A stretch of DNA of 42,643 nucleotides from NCBI RefSeq assembly GCF_001953305.1, contig NZ_MTFE01000010.1, positions 3,477,351 through 3,519,993 on the forward strand. Reading direction: 5' to 3'. This document shows, piece by piece, positions 33,206 through 41,595 of the stretch (positions are counted from its first letter, which is position 1; each line of letters starts with the position of its first letter). The position numbers and the translations under genes were made by a program. The stretch is from Cnuella takakiae. Lineage in GTDB: Bacteria; Bacteroidota; Bacteroidia; Chitinophagales; Chitinophagaceae. Under the pieces are notes generated by a model. It ran no database searches, was not told the origin of the DNA, and saw only the letters and a program-made list of their open reading frames with translations.

Positions 33206-33973
33206 ATGAAACTTGTTCTACCCATCCTTGCAACCGTGCTCCTGGCTACCAGTTGCACAACGGCGTACAAAAGCGGCCAGACTCCCGACGATGTGTACTT
33301 CTCGCCTGAAAGGAAGGTTTCGGGAAGTGAGTATGTGCAGCGCAACCGCGAAGACCAGCCTACTTACCGCAGCAATAACCGGAACAGAGATTACCGCGAT
33401 GACTACGCCTATTCCGATGACGACCGCTACCTCCGCATGAAGGTGCGCAACCGCAACAGGTGGAGCGACCTGGATAATTATTATAACGATCCTTATTTCG
33501 GCGGATATTATGCTCGCCCTGGTTTTTATGCGGGTGCTGGTTTGTGGGGTGGCAATTTTTACAGCCCATATAACTACTACAATAGTTTTAACAACTGGAA
33601 CTTTTACTACAACCCATATTACAACCCGTACAACAGGCCGTGGGGGCATAATGTGATCGTGGTAAATCCATCCACCCCCATTTACAACAGGCCCCGTACT
33701 TACAACCTGAACACGTTTAACCGCGGCGGCAACAGTTACTCTTCCCCCAAATCATCGGGTACCAATTACCAAAGTTTTGACAACAGGCCAACCCGCAGCG
33801 CCAACAGCTATGGCAATGACCTCCGTCGTTCTTTTGACAACAACAGCAGCAACAATAGCTATACGCCACCAAGCCGTTCCAGCAACAGCTCGAACAGCAA
33901 TAGCAGCAGTGGCGGCGGCTCGTCCTCTTCGGGCGGTAGCAGCCGTGGCAGTGCGCCAGTGCGTAAATTTTAA
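33206..33973 (+). CDS. Asn/Ser/Tyr-rich lipoprotein of unknown function
   Basis: A 255-residue predicted lipoprotein with lipobox LATSC (C17). The mature chain is of low complexity: an Arg/Asp/Asn-rich part (45-85), a Tyr/Asn/Gly/Pro-rich part rich in NYY, NPYYNPYN and FGGYYARPGF (90-155), and a Ser/Asn/Gly tail (195-250) ending SAPVRKF. Such proteins are common at the Bacteroidota cell surface, and their roles are unknown. It is followed by its own terminator and a FadL-like gene. Confidence 0.8.
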   Translation: MKLVLPILATVLLATSCTTAYKSGQTPDDVYFSPERKVSGSEYVQRNREDQPTYRSNNRNRDYRDDYAYSDDDRYLRMKVRNRNRWSDLDNYYNDPYFGGYYARPGFYAGAGLWGGNFYSPYNYYNSFNNWNFYYNPYYNPYNRPWGHNVIVVNPSTPIYNRPRTYNLNTFNRGGNSYSSPKSSGTNYQSFDNRPTRSANSYGNDLRRSFDNNSSNNSYTPPSRSSNSSNSNSSSGGGSSSSGGSSRGSAPVRKF

Positions 33974-33987
33974 ATAAAACACTATTG

Positions 33988-34033
33988 AAGCCTGGTGAAA
34001 CAGAGTCCGCATCCTGTTGCACCAGGCTTTTTT
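33988..34033 (+). terminator. Terminator after the Asn/Ser-rich lipoprotein gene
   Basis: A 10-bp stem aagcctggtg / caccaggctt, with four further inner pairs (aaca/tgtt), followed by TTTT. It starts 14 nt after the stop codon. Confidence 0.8.
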
Positions 34034-34074
34034 GTACCTGCAGGTACATACCTTCTTTTCAAAAGGCTTTGTTT

Positions 34075-35604
34075 ATGAAACGGATCTGTACACTTTCCCT
34101 TCTTTTATTCAGCGGTGTAGCATTTGGGCAGGAGCCAGCCGATGCACTGCGTACAGGCTGGCAGGTGCCCGGTGGCACGGCAAGGGTTCAGGCAATTGGC
34201 GGCGCCATGTGCTCATTGGGCGGCGATATCACGGCCACCTTTGTTAACCCTGCCGGTCTTGCCTTTTACCGAACCGGCGACCTGGTGCTCACGCCACAGG
34301 TACGATTTGGCACCACAAAGAGCACTTACCTAGGGACGCAAAAACAGGATAATACCAACAAGCTTACCTGGGGCACATCGGGATTTGTATTTGGCGGCGG
34401 CAGTAATACCGGCAATGTAAAAAGTGCAGCCTTTTCGCTGGCTTACAACCGTACGGGGGATTTTAATTCAGACATTTTTTATGAAGGCGCTAATCCAAAA
34501 AGTTCTTTTTCGCAGCGCTACCTGGAAGAAGCCCGCGGCCTGAACGCCAACGCCGTAGCCCAGGATTTTCCTTATGGCGCATCGCTGGCCCTCAACACCT
34601 ACTATATTGATACCACCCGGGCAGCCAACGGCTCCATCAATGGCTTTAAAACCCTGGCCAATTCGGCCACCGGTTTGCTGCAAAGGCAAACCGTTCAGAA
34701 CAGGGGGGGCATCGACGAGTTTGCCCTTGCAGGTGCAGCCAATATCAACGATAAGCTGATGATTGGTGGCACCCTTGGTTTTCCATACCTGCGCTATAAC
34801 AGGGAATCGCAGTTTATTGAAGCGGATGCTACCGATAATACCAATAATAATTTCGATGCAGCCGTTATCGAAGAAGACCTGCGCACCCGCGGATGGGGCC
34901 TCAATTTAAAGCTGGGGATGATTTATAAACCTGAAGATTCCTGGCGCCTTGGTTTCGCCTTTCACACCCCTACCCTATACAACCTCACGGACAATTATTT
35001 TGTACGGATGAATACCAACACGGAAAACTACCAGGGCGAATGGTCGCAAACCTCGGAGGACATTACGGGGGCCCGTTCGGATTTCCGGTATATGCTCATC
35101 ACGCCATACCGGTTGCTTGGTTCTATCTCCTACGTTCTGCGTGAAGTGGAGGACGTAAGCAAACAAAAAGGTTTTCTCACTGCCGATGTGGAATATGTAA
35201 ACTATAAAGCAGCCTCCTTCCAGACCGATGCTGATAATGGCAACGATCAATCTACCAAGGATTACCTGCGCTCACTGAATACGGCAATTGACAATGCCTA
35301 CAAAGGCGCCTTCAACTTTAAAGTTGGTGGCGAACTGAAGTTCACTACCCTGATGGTGCGTGCGGGTGCTGCATATTTCGGCAATCCTTACCAAGATATC
35401 AATGGAGAAAAAGGTAGCCGTACCAGTTTAAGTGGCGGGCTTGGTTATCGCAACCGTGGCTTTTTCATTGACCTAACTTATGTGCACGCCCTCAACCGCG
35501 ATGTGCATTTTGCCTACCGCCTCGAGAATCCGGCTTTTTATGCAGGTGCCCAGTTACGCCAGCAGATGAGTAATGCGGTGATGACCTTTGGATTTAAGTT
35601 TTAA
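34075..35604 (+). CDS. FadL/OmpP1-like outer membrane transport protein
   Basis: A 509-residue outer membrane barrel with a signal peptide (MKRICTLSLLLFSGVAFGQ). The family's N-terminal hatch is seen in GGTARVQAIGGAMCSLGGD and ATFVNPAGLAFYR. The rest is beta-rich with aromatic-ended strands, finishing in MTFGFKF, a typical barrel terminal strand. Members carry hydrophobic compounds in some bacteria; Bacteroidota relatives are often labelled hemin receptor without proof. The frame is open 30 codons upstream through the preceding terminator, so the ATG at 34075 is used. Confidence 0.85.
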   Translation: MKRICTLSLLLFSGVAFGQEPADALRTGWQVPGGTARVQAIGGAMCSLGGDITATFVNPAGLAFYRTGDLVLTPQVRFGTTKSTYLGTQKQDNTNKLTWGTSGFVFGGGSNTGNVKSAAFSLAYNRTGDFNSDIFYEGANPKSSFSQRYLEEARGLNANAVAQDFPYGASLALNTYYIDTTRAANGSINGFKTLANSATGLLQRQTVQNRGGIDEFALAGAANINDKLMIGGTLGFPYLRYNRESQFIEADATDNTNNNFDAAVIEEDLRTRGWGLNLKLGMIYKPEDSWRLGFAFHTPTLYNLTDNYFVRMNTNTENYQGEWSQTSEDITGARSDFRYMLITPYRLLGSISYVLREVEDVSKQKGFLTADVEYVNYKAASFQTDADNGNDQSTKDYLRSLNTAIDNAYKGAFNFKVGGELKFTTLMVRAGAAYFGNPYQDINGEKGSRTSLSGGLGYRNRGFFIDLTYVHALNRDVHFAYRLENPAFYAGAQLRQQMSNAVMTFGFKF

Positions 35605-35616
35605 TGTTTTACATAA

Positions 35617-35657
35617 AGAGAAAGGGGCTGTTGTGTTACACAATAGCCCCTTTCTCT
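35617..35657. terminator. Bidirectional terminator, FadL-like gene / miaA
   Basis: A 19-bp stem with a single G-U position (arms 35617-35635 and 35639-35657) and a 3-nt loop, between convergent genes. Confidence 0.85.
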
Positions 35658-35683
35658 TTGCATGCTGTATAAAATAAAATAGA

Positions 35684-36607
35684 TCAAGGATTGGCAGCCA
35701 TTTTATTGATAGCGGCTGTGGCAAACTGAACCATCCTTTCAAGGTCTTCCGGCAAAAACCAATGGAAAGCGGCATCTTTCCGGAACCAGGTCAATTGCCT
35801 TTTTGCGTATTGACGGGTATTAGATTTGATCTTTTCAACCGCTTCAACTAAAGAGATATGGTTATCAAAATACGCAAACAACTCGCGGTACCCAACAGTT
35901 TGTAAGGCGTTGAGATGCTGGTATGGCGACAGGGATCTAACTTCCGCTTCCAATCCCGATTCCATCATTGCATCAACCCTTTGGTTAATGCGTTGGTGCA
36001 GCATGGGTCGGGGCAGATCAAGTGCCAGTTTTACTACCTGGAAATTTCGCTGTGTCTTTTCACCTTTCCGGAAATTAAGGATAGAGTTCCCCGTTGCCAG
36101 GAATACCTCCAGAGCCCGCATCAATCGCTGCGGATTTTGGGTTTCACCATTTACAAAAAAAGAAGGATCGAGCCGGGCTACTTCAGCCTGTAACCACTCC
36201 AACCCATGGGTAGCATAGGCTTTGCGCACTTCCAGCTGTATTGCTTCGGGTACTTCGGGGATAGCATCAAAGCCATCGCAAAAAGCCTGAATATACAAGC
36301 CGGTTCCGCCTACCATCACTACCACATCGTTGTCCCGGAATAAGGTTTCGGCCTTCTGAAGCGCATACCCTTCGAAAGTGGCTGCGGTTATTTTTTCCTG
36401 GATGGAATGTGAAGCAATGAAATGGTGTGGTACGGCAGCCAGTTCGGCTGCAGAAGGCCGGGCTACGCCAATATTCATTTCCTGAAAACATTGCCTGCTG
36501 TCGGCAGAAATGATCTCCGTACGAAAGTGTTGCGCCAGCCTGATGGCAGCCGCTGTTTTGCCCGATGCTGTCGGGCCACCAACAATAATTACAGTTTTTG
36601 GGTGCAA
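35684..36607 (-). CDS. miaA: tRNA dimethylallyltransferase
   Basis: Adds the isopentenyl group to A37 of tRNAs reading U-starting codons. The 307-residue protein has the P-loop GGPTASGKT (10-18), IISADSRQ (34-41) and GGTGLYIQAFCDG, then the swinging-domain region QTVGYRE and TRQYAKRQLTWFRKD. Initiation is at TTG (36607); a stop codon lies four codons upstream in frame and no ATG is available before the P-loop. It follows the pRiA4b-like and cca genes on the same strand. Confidence 0.95.
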   Translation of the reverse strand: MHPKTVIIVGGPTASGKTAAAIRLAQHFRTEIISADSRQCFQEMNIGVARPSAAELAAVPHHFIASHSIQEKITAATFEGYALQKAETLFRDNDVVVMVGGTGLYIQAFCDGFDAIPEVPEAIQLEVRKAYATHGLEWLQAEVARLDPSFFVNGETQNPQRLMRALEVFLATGNSILNFRKGEKTQRNFQVVKLALDLPRPMLHQRINQRVDAMMESGLEAEVRSLSPYQHLNALQTVGYRELFAYFDNHISLVEAVEKIKSNTRQYAKRQLTWFRKDAAFHWFLPEDLERMVQFATAAINKMAANP

Positions 36608-36623
36608 GACTGGAAATTAAAAA

Positions 36624-36675
36624 GCCAAAATCAAAAAGTCACCAAGGTTTGTCGCCCGGCGCTTTTGATTCTGGC
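36624..36675. repeat. Imperfect inverted repeat upstream of miaA
   Basis: gccaaaatcaaaaag (36624-36638) and cttttgattctggc (36662-36675) are complementary apart from one mismatch and one extra A. They surround 23 bp in the 93-bp gap between miaA and the pRiA4b-like gene. AAAATCAAAAG motifs are common intergenic repeats in Bacteroidota. Confidence 0.45.
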
Positions 36676-36700
36676 CCGTTTATACAATCAGCAGTTAAGC

Positions 36701-37267
36701 TTAAAAATCTTCGTTGTGCTCCTCACTACCGTGATCTTCAGCACCATGGTCTTCGCCACTATCTTCGCCTTCGGTGCCAAAACCTTCGGCATCGCGGCTG
36801 AGGTCGTATTTCTCTTCTACATCGGCAAACTTCTCACCCAACAGGCTCTTGGTACCGTACTGGCTGGGCGGAATTCCTTCCTTACGCACCATGGCGGGAT
36901 AAGTAAGCTTCGGATTCTCTTCCTTGGAAACATTGATCAACTCCACGAGAAAGGACCAATTCTTTACAAAATCGTACAGGTATACAAAGCGCTGGTTTGG
37001 ATCCCTGATTTCGCTACCCACCGGCGTATCCTTCATCAATAATGGGGGCGCCTTGTATGCCTTATCATATACTTCAAGTGATATTTCGCGACCACGCTGC
37101 CAGTTGTCGTTGGAGCGAAAAAAAGTAGCGGCATGCTTACTGTCAAACTCAAAAGCCTTCAGGATAGCCGTATGCAGCTCCTGGAAACTTTGGGTATGGC
37201 GGATGGCCACATCACGATAAACGCTGTCGTCTTCTTCAAAATAAATCCGGAACCTCAGAATAGCCAT
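36701..37267 (-). CDS. Plasmid pRiA4b ORF-3-like protein
   Basis: A 188-residue protein with the pRiA4b ORF-3 / IS1096 passenger-like fold: FRIYFEEDDSVYRDVAI, the SFQELHTAILKAF helix, HAATFFRSNDNWQRGREI, FVYLYDFVKNWSFLVEL and ending KFADVEEKYD. Residues 158-188 form an acidic tail with three His (EGEDSGEDHGAEDHGSEEH). The family name comes from plasmids and an IS element, but here it lies between cca and miaA without any transposon features. Function unknown; the tail could bind metal or RNA-binding partners, which is speculation. Confidence 0.83.
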   Translation of the reverse strand: MAILRFRIYFEEDDSVYRDVAIRHTQSFQELHTAILKAFEFDSKHAATFFRSNDNWQRGREISLEVYDKAYKAPPLLMKDTPVGSEIRDPNQRFVYLYDFVKNWSFLVELINVSKEENPKLTYPAMVRKEGIPPSQYGTKSLLGEKFADVEEKYDLSRDAEGFGTEGEDSGEDHGAEDHGSEEHNEDF

Positions 37268-37310
37268 TAATTAGGGGCGTTGGTTTGCGTCAAAAATAAT
37301 CTTTTCACAA

Positions 37311-38732
37311 TTACTGTACCGGCTGTAGGTTTAGCTCGCGGCCTTTTTCCAGCATAAAGGCAAAAGCGGCTTCATACTCGTTTGGAATGACCCCGTCGAG
37401 GATGGCTTCCCTGATGGCTGTTTTAATATCCCCCACCGGCCGGGAAGGGCCGATGCCAAAGGTTTGCATGATCAGTTCGCCCGTAATGGGGGGCTGCCAG
37501 TTGCGTACCCGGTCGTTCTCTTCCACCTCGGCACAACGCTTGCGCACGAGGTTAAAATTTTCGAGGTAGCGCTTGACCTTGAACTTGTTTTTTGAAGTGA
37601 TATCCGACTCGCATAGGATCATGAGGTCTTCAAAATCTTCGCCCGCATCAAAAAGCAAACGGCGCATAGCAGAGTCCGTTATATCCTCCTTGGTAAGACT
37701 GATGGGCCGCAGGTGCAGTTCCACTAATTTTTGAACATACTTCATGGGCTCGCCCAGGGGCAGGCGCAACTTGTTAAATATTTTAGGCACCATGCGGCCG
37801 CCAACCACTTCATGCCCATGAAAGGTCCAGCCGTGTCCTTCTTCAAAACGCTTGGTAGCTGGTTTGGCTATATCGTGCAGGATGGCTGCCCAGCGCAACC
37901 ACAGTTTGTCGCTGCGCTGTGCTGCATTATCCAGTACCTGCAGGGTATGGTAAAAGTTGTCCTTGTGGCCTTTGCCATCGATATACGCTGCACCGGCAAG
38001 GTCCACCATCTGGGGGAAAATGAGTTGCAGCAATCCTGTTTTGTACAACAGGTCAAAACCGACGGAAGGTTTTGGACTCATCACGATTTTATTCAGTTCG
38101 TCGGTAATGCGTTCCTGTGTAATGATACTGATGCGCTCTTTGTTGCGGCTGATCGCTGCCAGGGTTTGCGACTCGATCATAAATCCAAGCTGCGCCGCAA
38201 ACCTGATGGCCCGCATCATGCGAAGTGGATCATCGCTGAAAGTGGTATCCGCATCCAGCGGTGTTTTGATGATGCCCCTTTCCAGGTCTTTTACCCCGTT
38301 GAAAGGATCAACCAGCCTGCCGTAATCGGCACTGTTGAGGGAAATGGCAAGCGCATTGATGGTAAAATCCCTGCGGTTCTGATCGTCTTCAATGGTGCCG
38401 GGAGCAACTTCAGGATTGCGGCTTTCGGGGGTATAGCTCTCCTTGCGGGCACCCACAAATTCAAGGTCAAAACCGTCTGCAATGCGGAACTGGGCAGTTC
38501 CAAAATGTTTGAAGAAATTGACTTTTGGAACAGGACGAAACAGCTGGGCGGCCTCCTGGGCCAGTACCATGCCATTCCCAACGCAAACAAAATCGGCATC
38601 CTTTGTTGGACGACCCAGGATCTTGTCGCGTACAAAACCGCCAATAAGATAGCAAGGCAGGTCGACCTTGGCTGCCGCACGGGCCACCTTTTTTAGCACC
38701 ATCAATTCATATTCATTGCAGGGTATATCCAT
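37311..38732 (-). CDS. cca: CCA-adding tRNA nucleotidyltransferase with HD domain
   Basis: Adds or repairs the 3' CCA of tRNAs; the two tRNAs in this window (Gly complete, Leu cut) show no encoded CCA in the complete one, so the enzyme is needed. The 473-residue protein has the class II nucleotidyltransferase signature [20 protein letters not shown] (GGxVRD and the metal-binding DxD), [29 protein letters not shown], and a C-terminal HD domain with [10 protein letters not shown]. The ATG at 38732 is used; a TTG three codons earlier is possible. It heads a cca, pRiA4b-like, miaA run. Confidence 0.94.
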   Translation of the reverse strand: MDIPCNEYELMVLKKVARAAAKVDLPCYLIGGFVRDKILGRPTKDADFVCVGNGMVLAQEAAQLFRPVPKVNFFKHFGTAQFRIADGFDLEFVGARKESYTPESRNPEVAPGTIEDDQNRRDFTINALAISLNSADYGRLVDPFNGVKDLERGIIKTPLDADTTFSDDPLRMMRAIRFAAQLGFMIESQTLAAISRNKERISIITQERITDELNKIVMSPKPSVGFDLLYKTGLLQLIFPQMVDLAGAAYIDGKGHKDNFYHTLQVLDNAAQRSDKLWLRWAAILHDIAKPATKRFEEGHGWTFHGHEVVGGRMVPKIFNKLRLPLGEPMKYVQKLVELHLRPISLTKEDITDSAMRRLLFDAGEDFEDLMILCESDITSKNKFKVKRYLENFNLVRKRCAEVEENDRVRNWQPPITGELIMQTFGIGPSRPVGDIKTAIREAILDGVIPNEYEAAFAFMLEKGRELNLQPVQ

Positions 38733-38841
38733 CGGGGGCAAAAATAGGAACCGATGATGTGTAGAATAGAAAATGATTTATAAGGCTGAAAATGGAATAG
38801 AATTACAGGGCAAACAAAAACCCCAAAACATCCCTTTACTG

Positions 38842-39411
38842 TTATAAATACTCCTCCACTACAGGATTGCCCTTATTCCAATACAACACTTGCAGGTTAT
38901 GCGGCATAGCAGAATGAAGCACTTCCTGCCGGGTCACAGGGCTTTGCATTATGGGAAGTTCCACTGATGTTTGTTCGGGTTGAGCGTTTTGGAATCCTTT
39001 GGGGTCAAAGGGCGCTGCTACTATTGGTTTACGGAACCGCTTGACCAGATGGCGGCAAAACGCATCCCGGGTAAGGAAGATGAGCACAGACCCATCTGGT
39101 GCGGGCAGGTTGGAGGCAAAGCCCAAGCCATGTTCAAAAAGAATGGCTGTCGGTTTGGGCTGTTCTACTGCAAAGTCAAATACTAGGAGGTCCGCAGCGG
39201 CTACCCATTGCAGCACATCACGTTCTTCGGCCAGCAATACAGGAAAAGTTGATGCAGCTGATTTTGGCAAGTACCCTCGCAAAGCGTCCACCGCTTTTTC
39301 TTGGGTTGCATCACAACCAAGACAGCAGCCATATTCGGTGGAAAACTGCAGGATACCACCCGCATGCAATACCTGCAAACAATTCAGCATATCCTGTTCT
39401 GTATAATACAT
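38842..39411 (-). CDS. Diverged YrdC/Sua5-domain protein
   Basis: A 189-residue protein resembling the Sua5/YrdC threonylcarbamoyl-AMP synthase fold. It keeps the pattern of a start helix, an LQFSTEYGCCLGCDAT segment (in place of YPTDTVYGLGCDA), and later LIFLTRDAFCRHLVKRFRKPIVAAPF. It lacks the usual K-R-P-x-x-KP substrate loop after the GCDAT helix, where LPKSAASTFPVLL stands instead. It may have lost the canonical activity, or this may be a second, specialised copy. Its ATG overlaps the glycosyltransferase stop as TGATG, which fixes the start and indicates coupling. Confidence 0.72.
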   Translation of the reverse strand: MYYTEQDMLNCLQVLHAGGILQFSTEYGCCLGCDATQEKAVDALRGYLPKSAASTFPVLLAEERDVLQWVAAADLLVFDFAVEQPKPTAILFEHGLGFASNLPAPDGSVLIFLTRDAFCRHLVKRFRKPIVAAPFDPKGFQNAQPEQTSVELPIMQSPVTRQEVLHSAMPHNLQVLYWNKGNPVVEEYL

Positions 39412-40568
39412 CAAGCCAATAATTGTTCGTACACTTCCATTACCGATGCGCAGCATTTTTCCAAACTGAAATTCTGTGCATGTTGCCATCCTTTGTTTAC
39501 CAACGCCTGCCGCATTTCAGCATCATCCTGTATCCGAACAAGCGCTGCTGCCATTTCTGCTGTACTTGCCGGATCAATATATAAAGCACCAGCACCACCG
39601 GCTTCAGGCAGACAGGAAGTATTGGCGGTGATGACCGGAATACGGCTCCACAAAGCTTCCAGAACGGGTATGCCAAACCCTTCAAAATAGGAAGGATAAA
39701 CAAGTGCGGTTGCTGCCTGGTACAGGGCAGAAAGGTTTTCCGTTCGCCGGATATTGAAAGTCGCCGGCACTTCGGGATTGTCGGCTAAAAAGAAAACATT
39801 TTTCCCCAATCCTTTATTATCCATGTAGGCATTTACCTTTTTGCGGTAAGCTTTACCTGCACCTACAACTACCAGGGGCAGGTGTAAGGCTTCACCTGCT
39901 TCGTGCATTCCCTGCAGGATACCCAATAAGTTTTTGCGCTCAATGAGCGAACCAACATATAAAAGGAATTGGCTGGGCAACCCATAAGCTTCCAGTATCA
40001 GTTCCTTTTTGATCTCGCTATGCCGGCGGGCAAATACCGGGTCACAACTTTGGTAGCAAACAGAAATTTTTTCTTCAGGTACGCCATAAAGATTATGCAG
40101 GTCCGCTGCCGTTTGCTTGCTGATGGCAATTACATGGTTAGCATGTGCACAGGCATAGCGGATTTTTTTCCGGTGCATGTACACTTCGTAGGCTCCATAT
40201 TGTTTGGGGTACCGTTCAAAAATCAGGTCGTGCACCGTTACTACCGATTGCACACCCGAAGATGCAATACCAACAGGCAATTCATGGCTTAAGCCGTGAT
40301 ATATATCTACCCTTGCTTTTTTCAGATCGTCCACGATACCCCTGCTTCGCCAAAAGGAGGGCAGACTTTTGTACAGCCAATTTTGGGGCTGGGCCTCCGA
40401 CAAAGGCATGCCTTGCGGAACAGTATAATTATTTGCTGGCTTTGGGTTGAAAAGGGTATACTGGTTTTGCGGGTACAAACGGGCCAGTCCGTTTACCAGC
40501 GTGCGGCTGTAATTTCCCAGGCCTGTGTTGTTATGAAAATACCGCTTCGCATCAAAACCAATATGCAT
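39411..40568 (-). CDS. Glycosyltransferase, GT4-like (GT-B fold)
   Basis: A 385-residue GT-B glycosyltransferase. The N-terminal domain starts MHIGFDAKRYFHNNTGLGNYSR, in which the acceptor-side glycine loop is TGLGNYSR. The C-terminal domain has YVGSLIERKNLLGILQGM, YPSYFEGFGIPVLEALW with the E-x7-E motif of the GT4 family, and NTSCLPEAGG. Donor and acceptor cannot be predicted, and no other cell-wall or polysaccharide genes lie nearby. It is coupled to the YrdC-like gene by a TGATG overlap. Confidence 0.88.
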   Translation of the reverse strand: MHIGFDAKRYFHNNTGLGNYSRTLVNGLARLYPQNQYTLFNPKPANNYTVPQGMPLSEAQPQNWLYKSLPSFWRSRGIVDDLKKARVDIYHGLSHELPVGIASSGVQSVVTVHDLIFERYPKQYGAYEVYMHRKKIRYACAHANHVIAISKQTAADLHNLYGVPEEKISVCYQSCDPVFARRHSEIKKELILEAYGLPSQFLLYVGSLIERKNLLGILQGMHEAGEALHLPLVVVGAGKAYRKKVNAYMDNKGLGKNVFFLADNPEVPATFNIRRTENLSALYQAATALVYPSYFEGFGIPVLEALWSRIPVITANTSCLPEAGGAGALYIDPASTAEMAAALVRIQDDAEMRQALVNKGWQHAQNFSLEKCCASVMEVYEQLLA

Positions 40569-40588
40569 ATATGGAGTGTTAGAAAAAG

Positions 40589-40623
40589 TTGATCGCTGCT
40601 TTATTCCGCTTGGATTAAGTTTG
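40589..40623 (+). promoter_or_regulatory. Probable dapD promoter
   Basis: TTG (40589-40591), a 24-bp spacer and TAAGTTTG (40616-40623), an exact TAnnTTTG match, 55 bp before the dapD ATG. The spacer is slightly longer than usual. The -7 box directly abuts that of the opposing promoter. Confidence 0.5.
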
Positions 40624-40659
40624 CAAAATTATCGCTTCGGGCAGATAGTGCTGCCCCAA
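40624..40659 (-). promoter_or_regulatory. Probable promoter of the glycosyltransferase gene
   Basis: Minus strand TTG (40659-40657), a 25-bp spacer and TAATTTTG (40631-40624), an exact TAnnTTTG match, 55 bp before the glycosyltransferase ATG. It faces the dapD promoter with no base between the two -7 boxes. Confidence 0.45.
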
Positions 40660-40678
40660 CTGCTTAACAATATCAAAC

Positions 40679-41491
40679 ATGAATATTCAAGCCGCTATTG
40701 AACAAGCCTGGTCAAACCGCGAACTGCTCCAAAACGCAGACACGCAGGAGGCTATCCGCGCAGTAATTGAACAAGTTGACAAAGGCCAGCTTCGCGTGGC
40801 CGAACCCACCAATGATGGTTGGGTGGTAAACGAGTGGGTGAAGCAAGCCATCCTGCTTTACTTCGGCATCCAGCAGATGCAAACATGGAACGTAGAGCCC
40901 TTTGAGTTTTACGACAAAATGCTGCTGAAGAAAAATTACAAAGAACTGGGTGTGCGTGCTGTGCCCCCGGCAACAGCTCGTTATGGTGCATACATCGCCA
41001 AAACCGTTGTGCTGATGCCCTCTTATGTAAATATAGGTGCATATGTTGACGAAGGTACCATGGTAGATACCTGGGCAACGGTGGGCAGCTGTGCACAGAT
41101 AGGCAAAAATGTACACCTGAGTGGTGGCGTGGGTATCGGCGGTGTGCTGGAGCCCCTGCAGGCAGCGCCTGTTGTTATTGAAGATGGCTGTTTCCTAGGA
41201 AGCCGTTGTATTGTGGTGGAAGGTGTTCGTGTAGAAAAAGAAGCCGTACTGGGTGCCAATGTGGTACTTACCAAGAGCACCAAGATCATTGATGTAAGCG
41301 GTGATGAGCCTGTTGAATACAAAGGCGTAGTGCCTGCACGCAGCGTGGTGATTCCTGGTTCCATTACCAAGAAATTTCCCGCAGGTGAATACCAGGTACC
41401 CTGCGCCCTGATCATTGGGCAGCGTAAAGCCAGCACCGACCTGAAGACCAGCCTCAACGATGCGCTGCGCGACTTCAATGTTGCTGTTTAA
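40679..41491 (+). CDS. dapD: Tetrahydrodipicolinate N-succinyltransferase
   Basis: Succinylates tetrahydrodipicolinate in the succinylase branch of the lysine/diaminopimelate pathway. The 270-residue protein has an N-terminal helical domain (1-95) and a left-handed beta helix of hexapeptide repeats (about 105-235) with VNIGAYVDEGTMVDTWATVG, LSGGVGIGGVLEPLQA, and ending in YQVPCALIIGQRKASTDLK as two segments. Its presence indicates DAP synthesis by the succinylated route and not by DapL. It is divergent from the glycosyltransferase and followed by its own terminator. Confidence 0.96.
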   Translation: MNIQAAIEQAWSNRELLQNADTQEAIRAVIEQVDKGQLRVAEPTNDGWVVNEWVKQAILLYFGIQQMQTWNVEPFEFYDKMLLKKNYKELGVRAVPPATARYGAYIAKTVVLMPSYVNIGAYVDEGTMVDTWATVGSCAQIGKNVHLSGGVGIGGVLEPLQAAPVVIEDGCFLGSRCIVVEGVRVEKEAVLGANVVLTKSTKIIDVSGDEPVEYKGVVPARSVVIPGSITKKFPAGEYQVPCALIIGQRKASTDLKTSLNDALRDFNVAV

Positions 41492-41535
41492 TTCCATTAT
41501 TGCCGCTGTACCAAACAGCGTCCACTCCTATTCAG

Positions 41536-41570
41536 AAAACTGCAGCTTGCCCACCGGCGGCTGCAGTTTT
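41536..41570 (+). terminator. Terminator of dapD
   Basis: An 11-bp stem aaaactgcagc / gctgcagtttt with a GC-rich 13-nt loop, then TTAT. It begins 44 nt after the dapD stop and precedes the EamA gene. Confidence 0.82.
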
Positions 41571-41595
41571 TATTTCAACCCATTGCTCCTGCTAC

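Noticed and set aside
34034-34047. Palindrome gtacctgcaggtac upstream of the FadL-like gene
   Set aside because: A 14-bp perfect palindrome could be an operator, but there is no second copy and no regulator nearby; probably chance or local duplication.
36701-37267. Mobile element suggested by the IS1096-passenger family name
   Set aside because: No transposase, terminal inverted repeats or target duplication is seen around it, and its neighbours are housekeeping genes.
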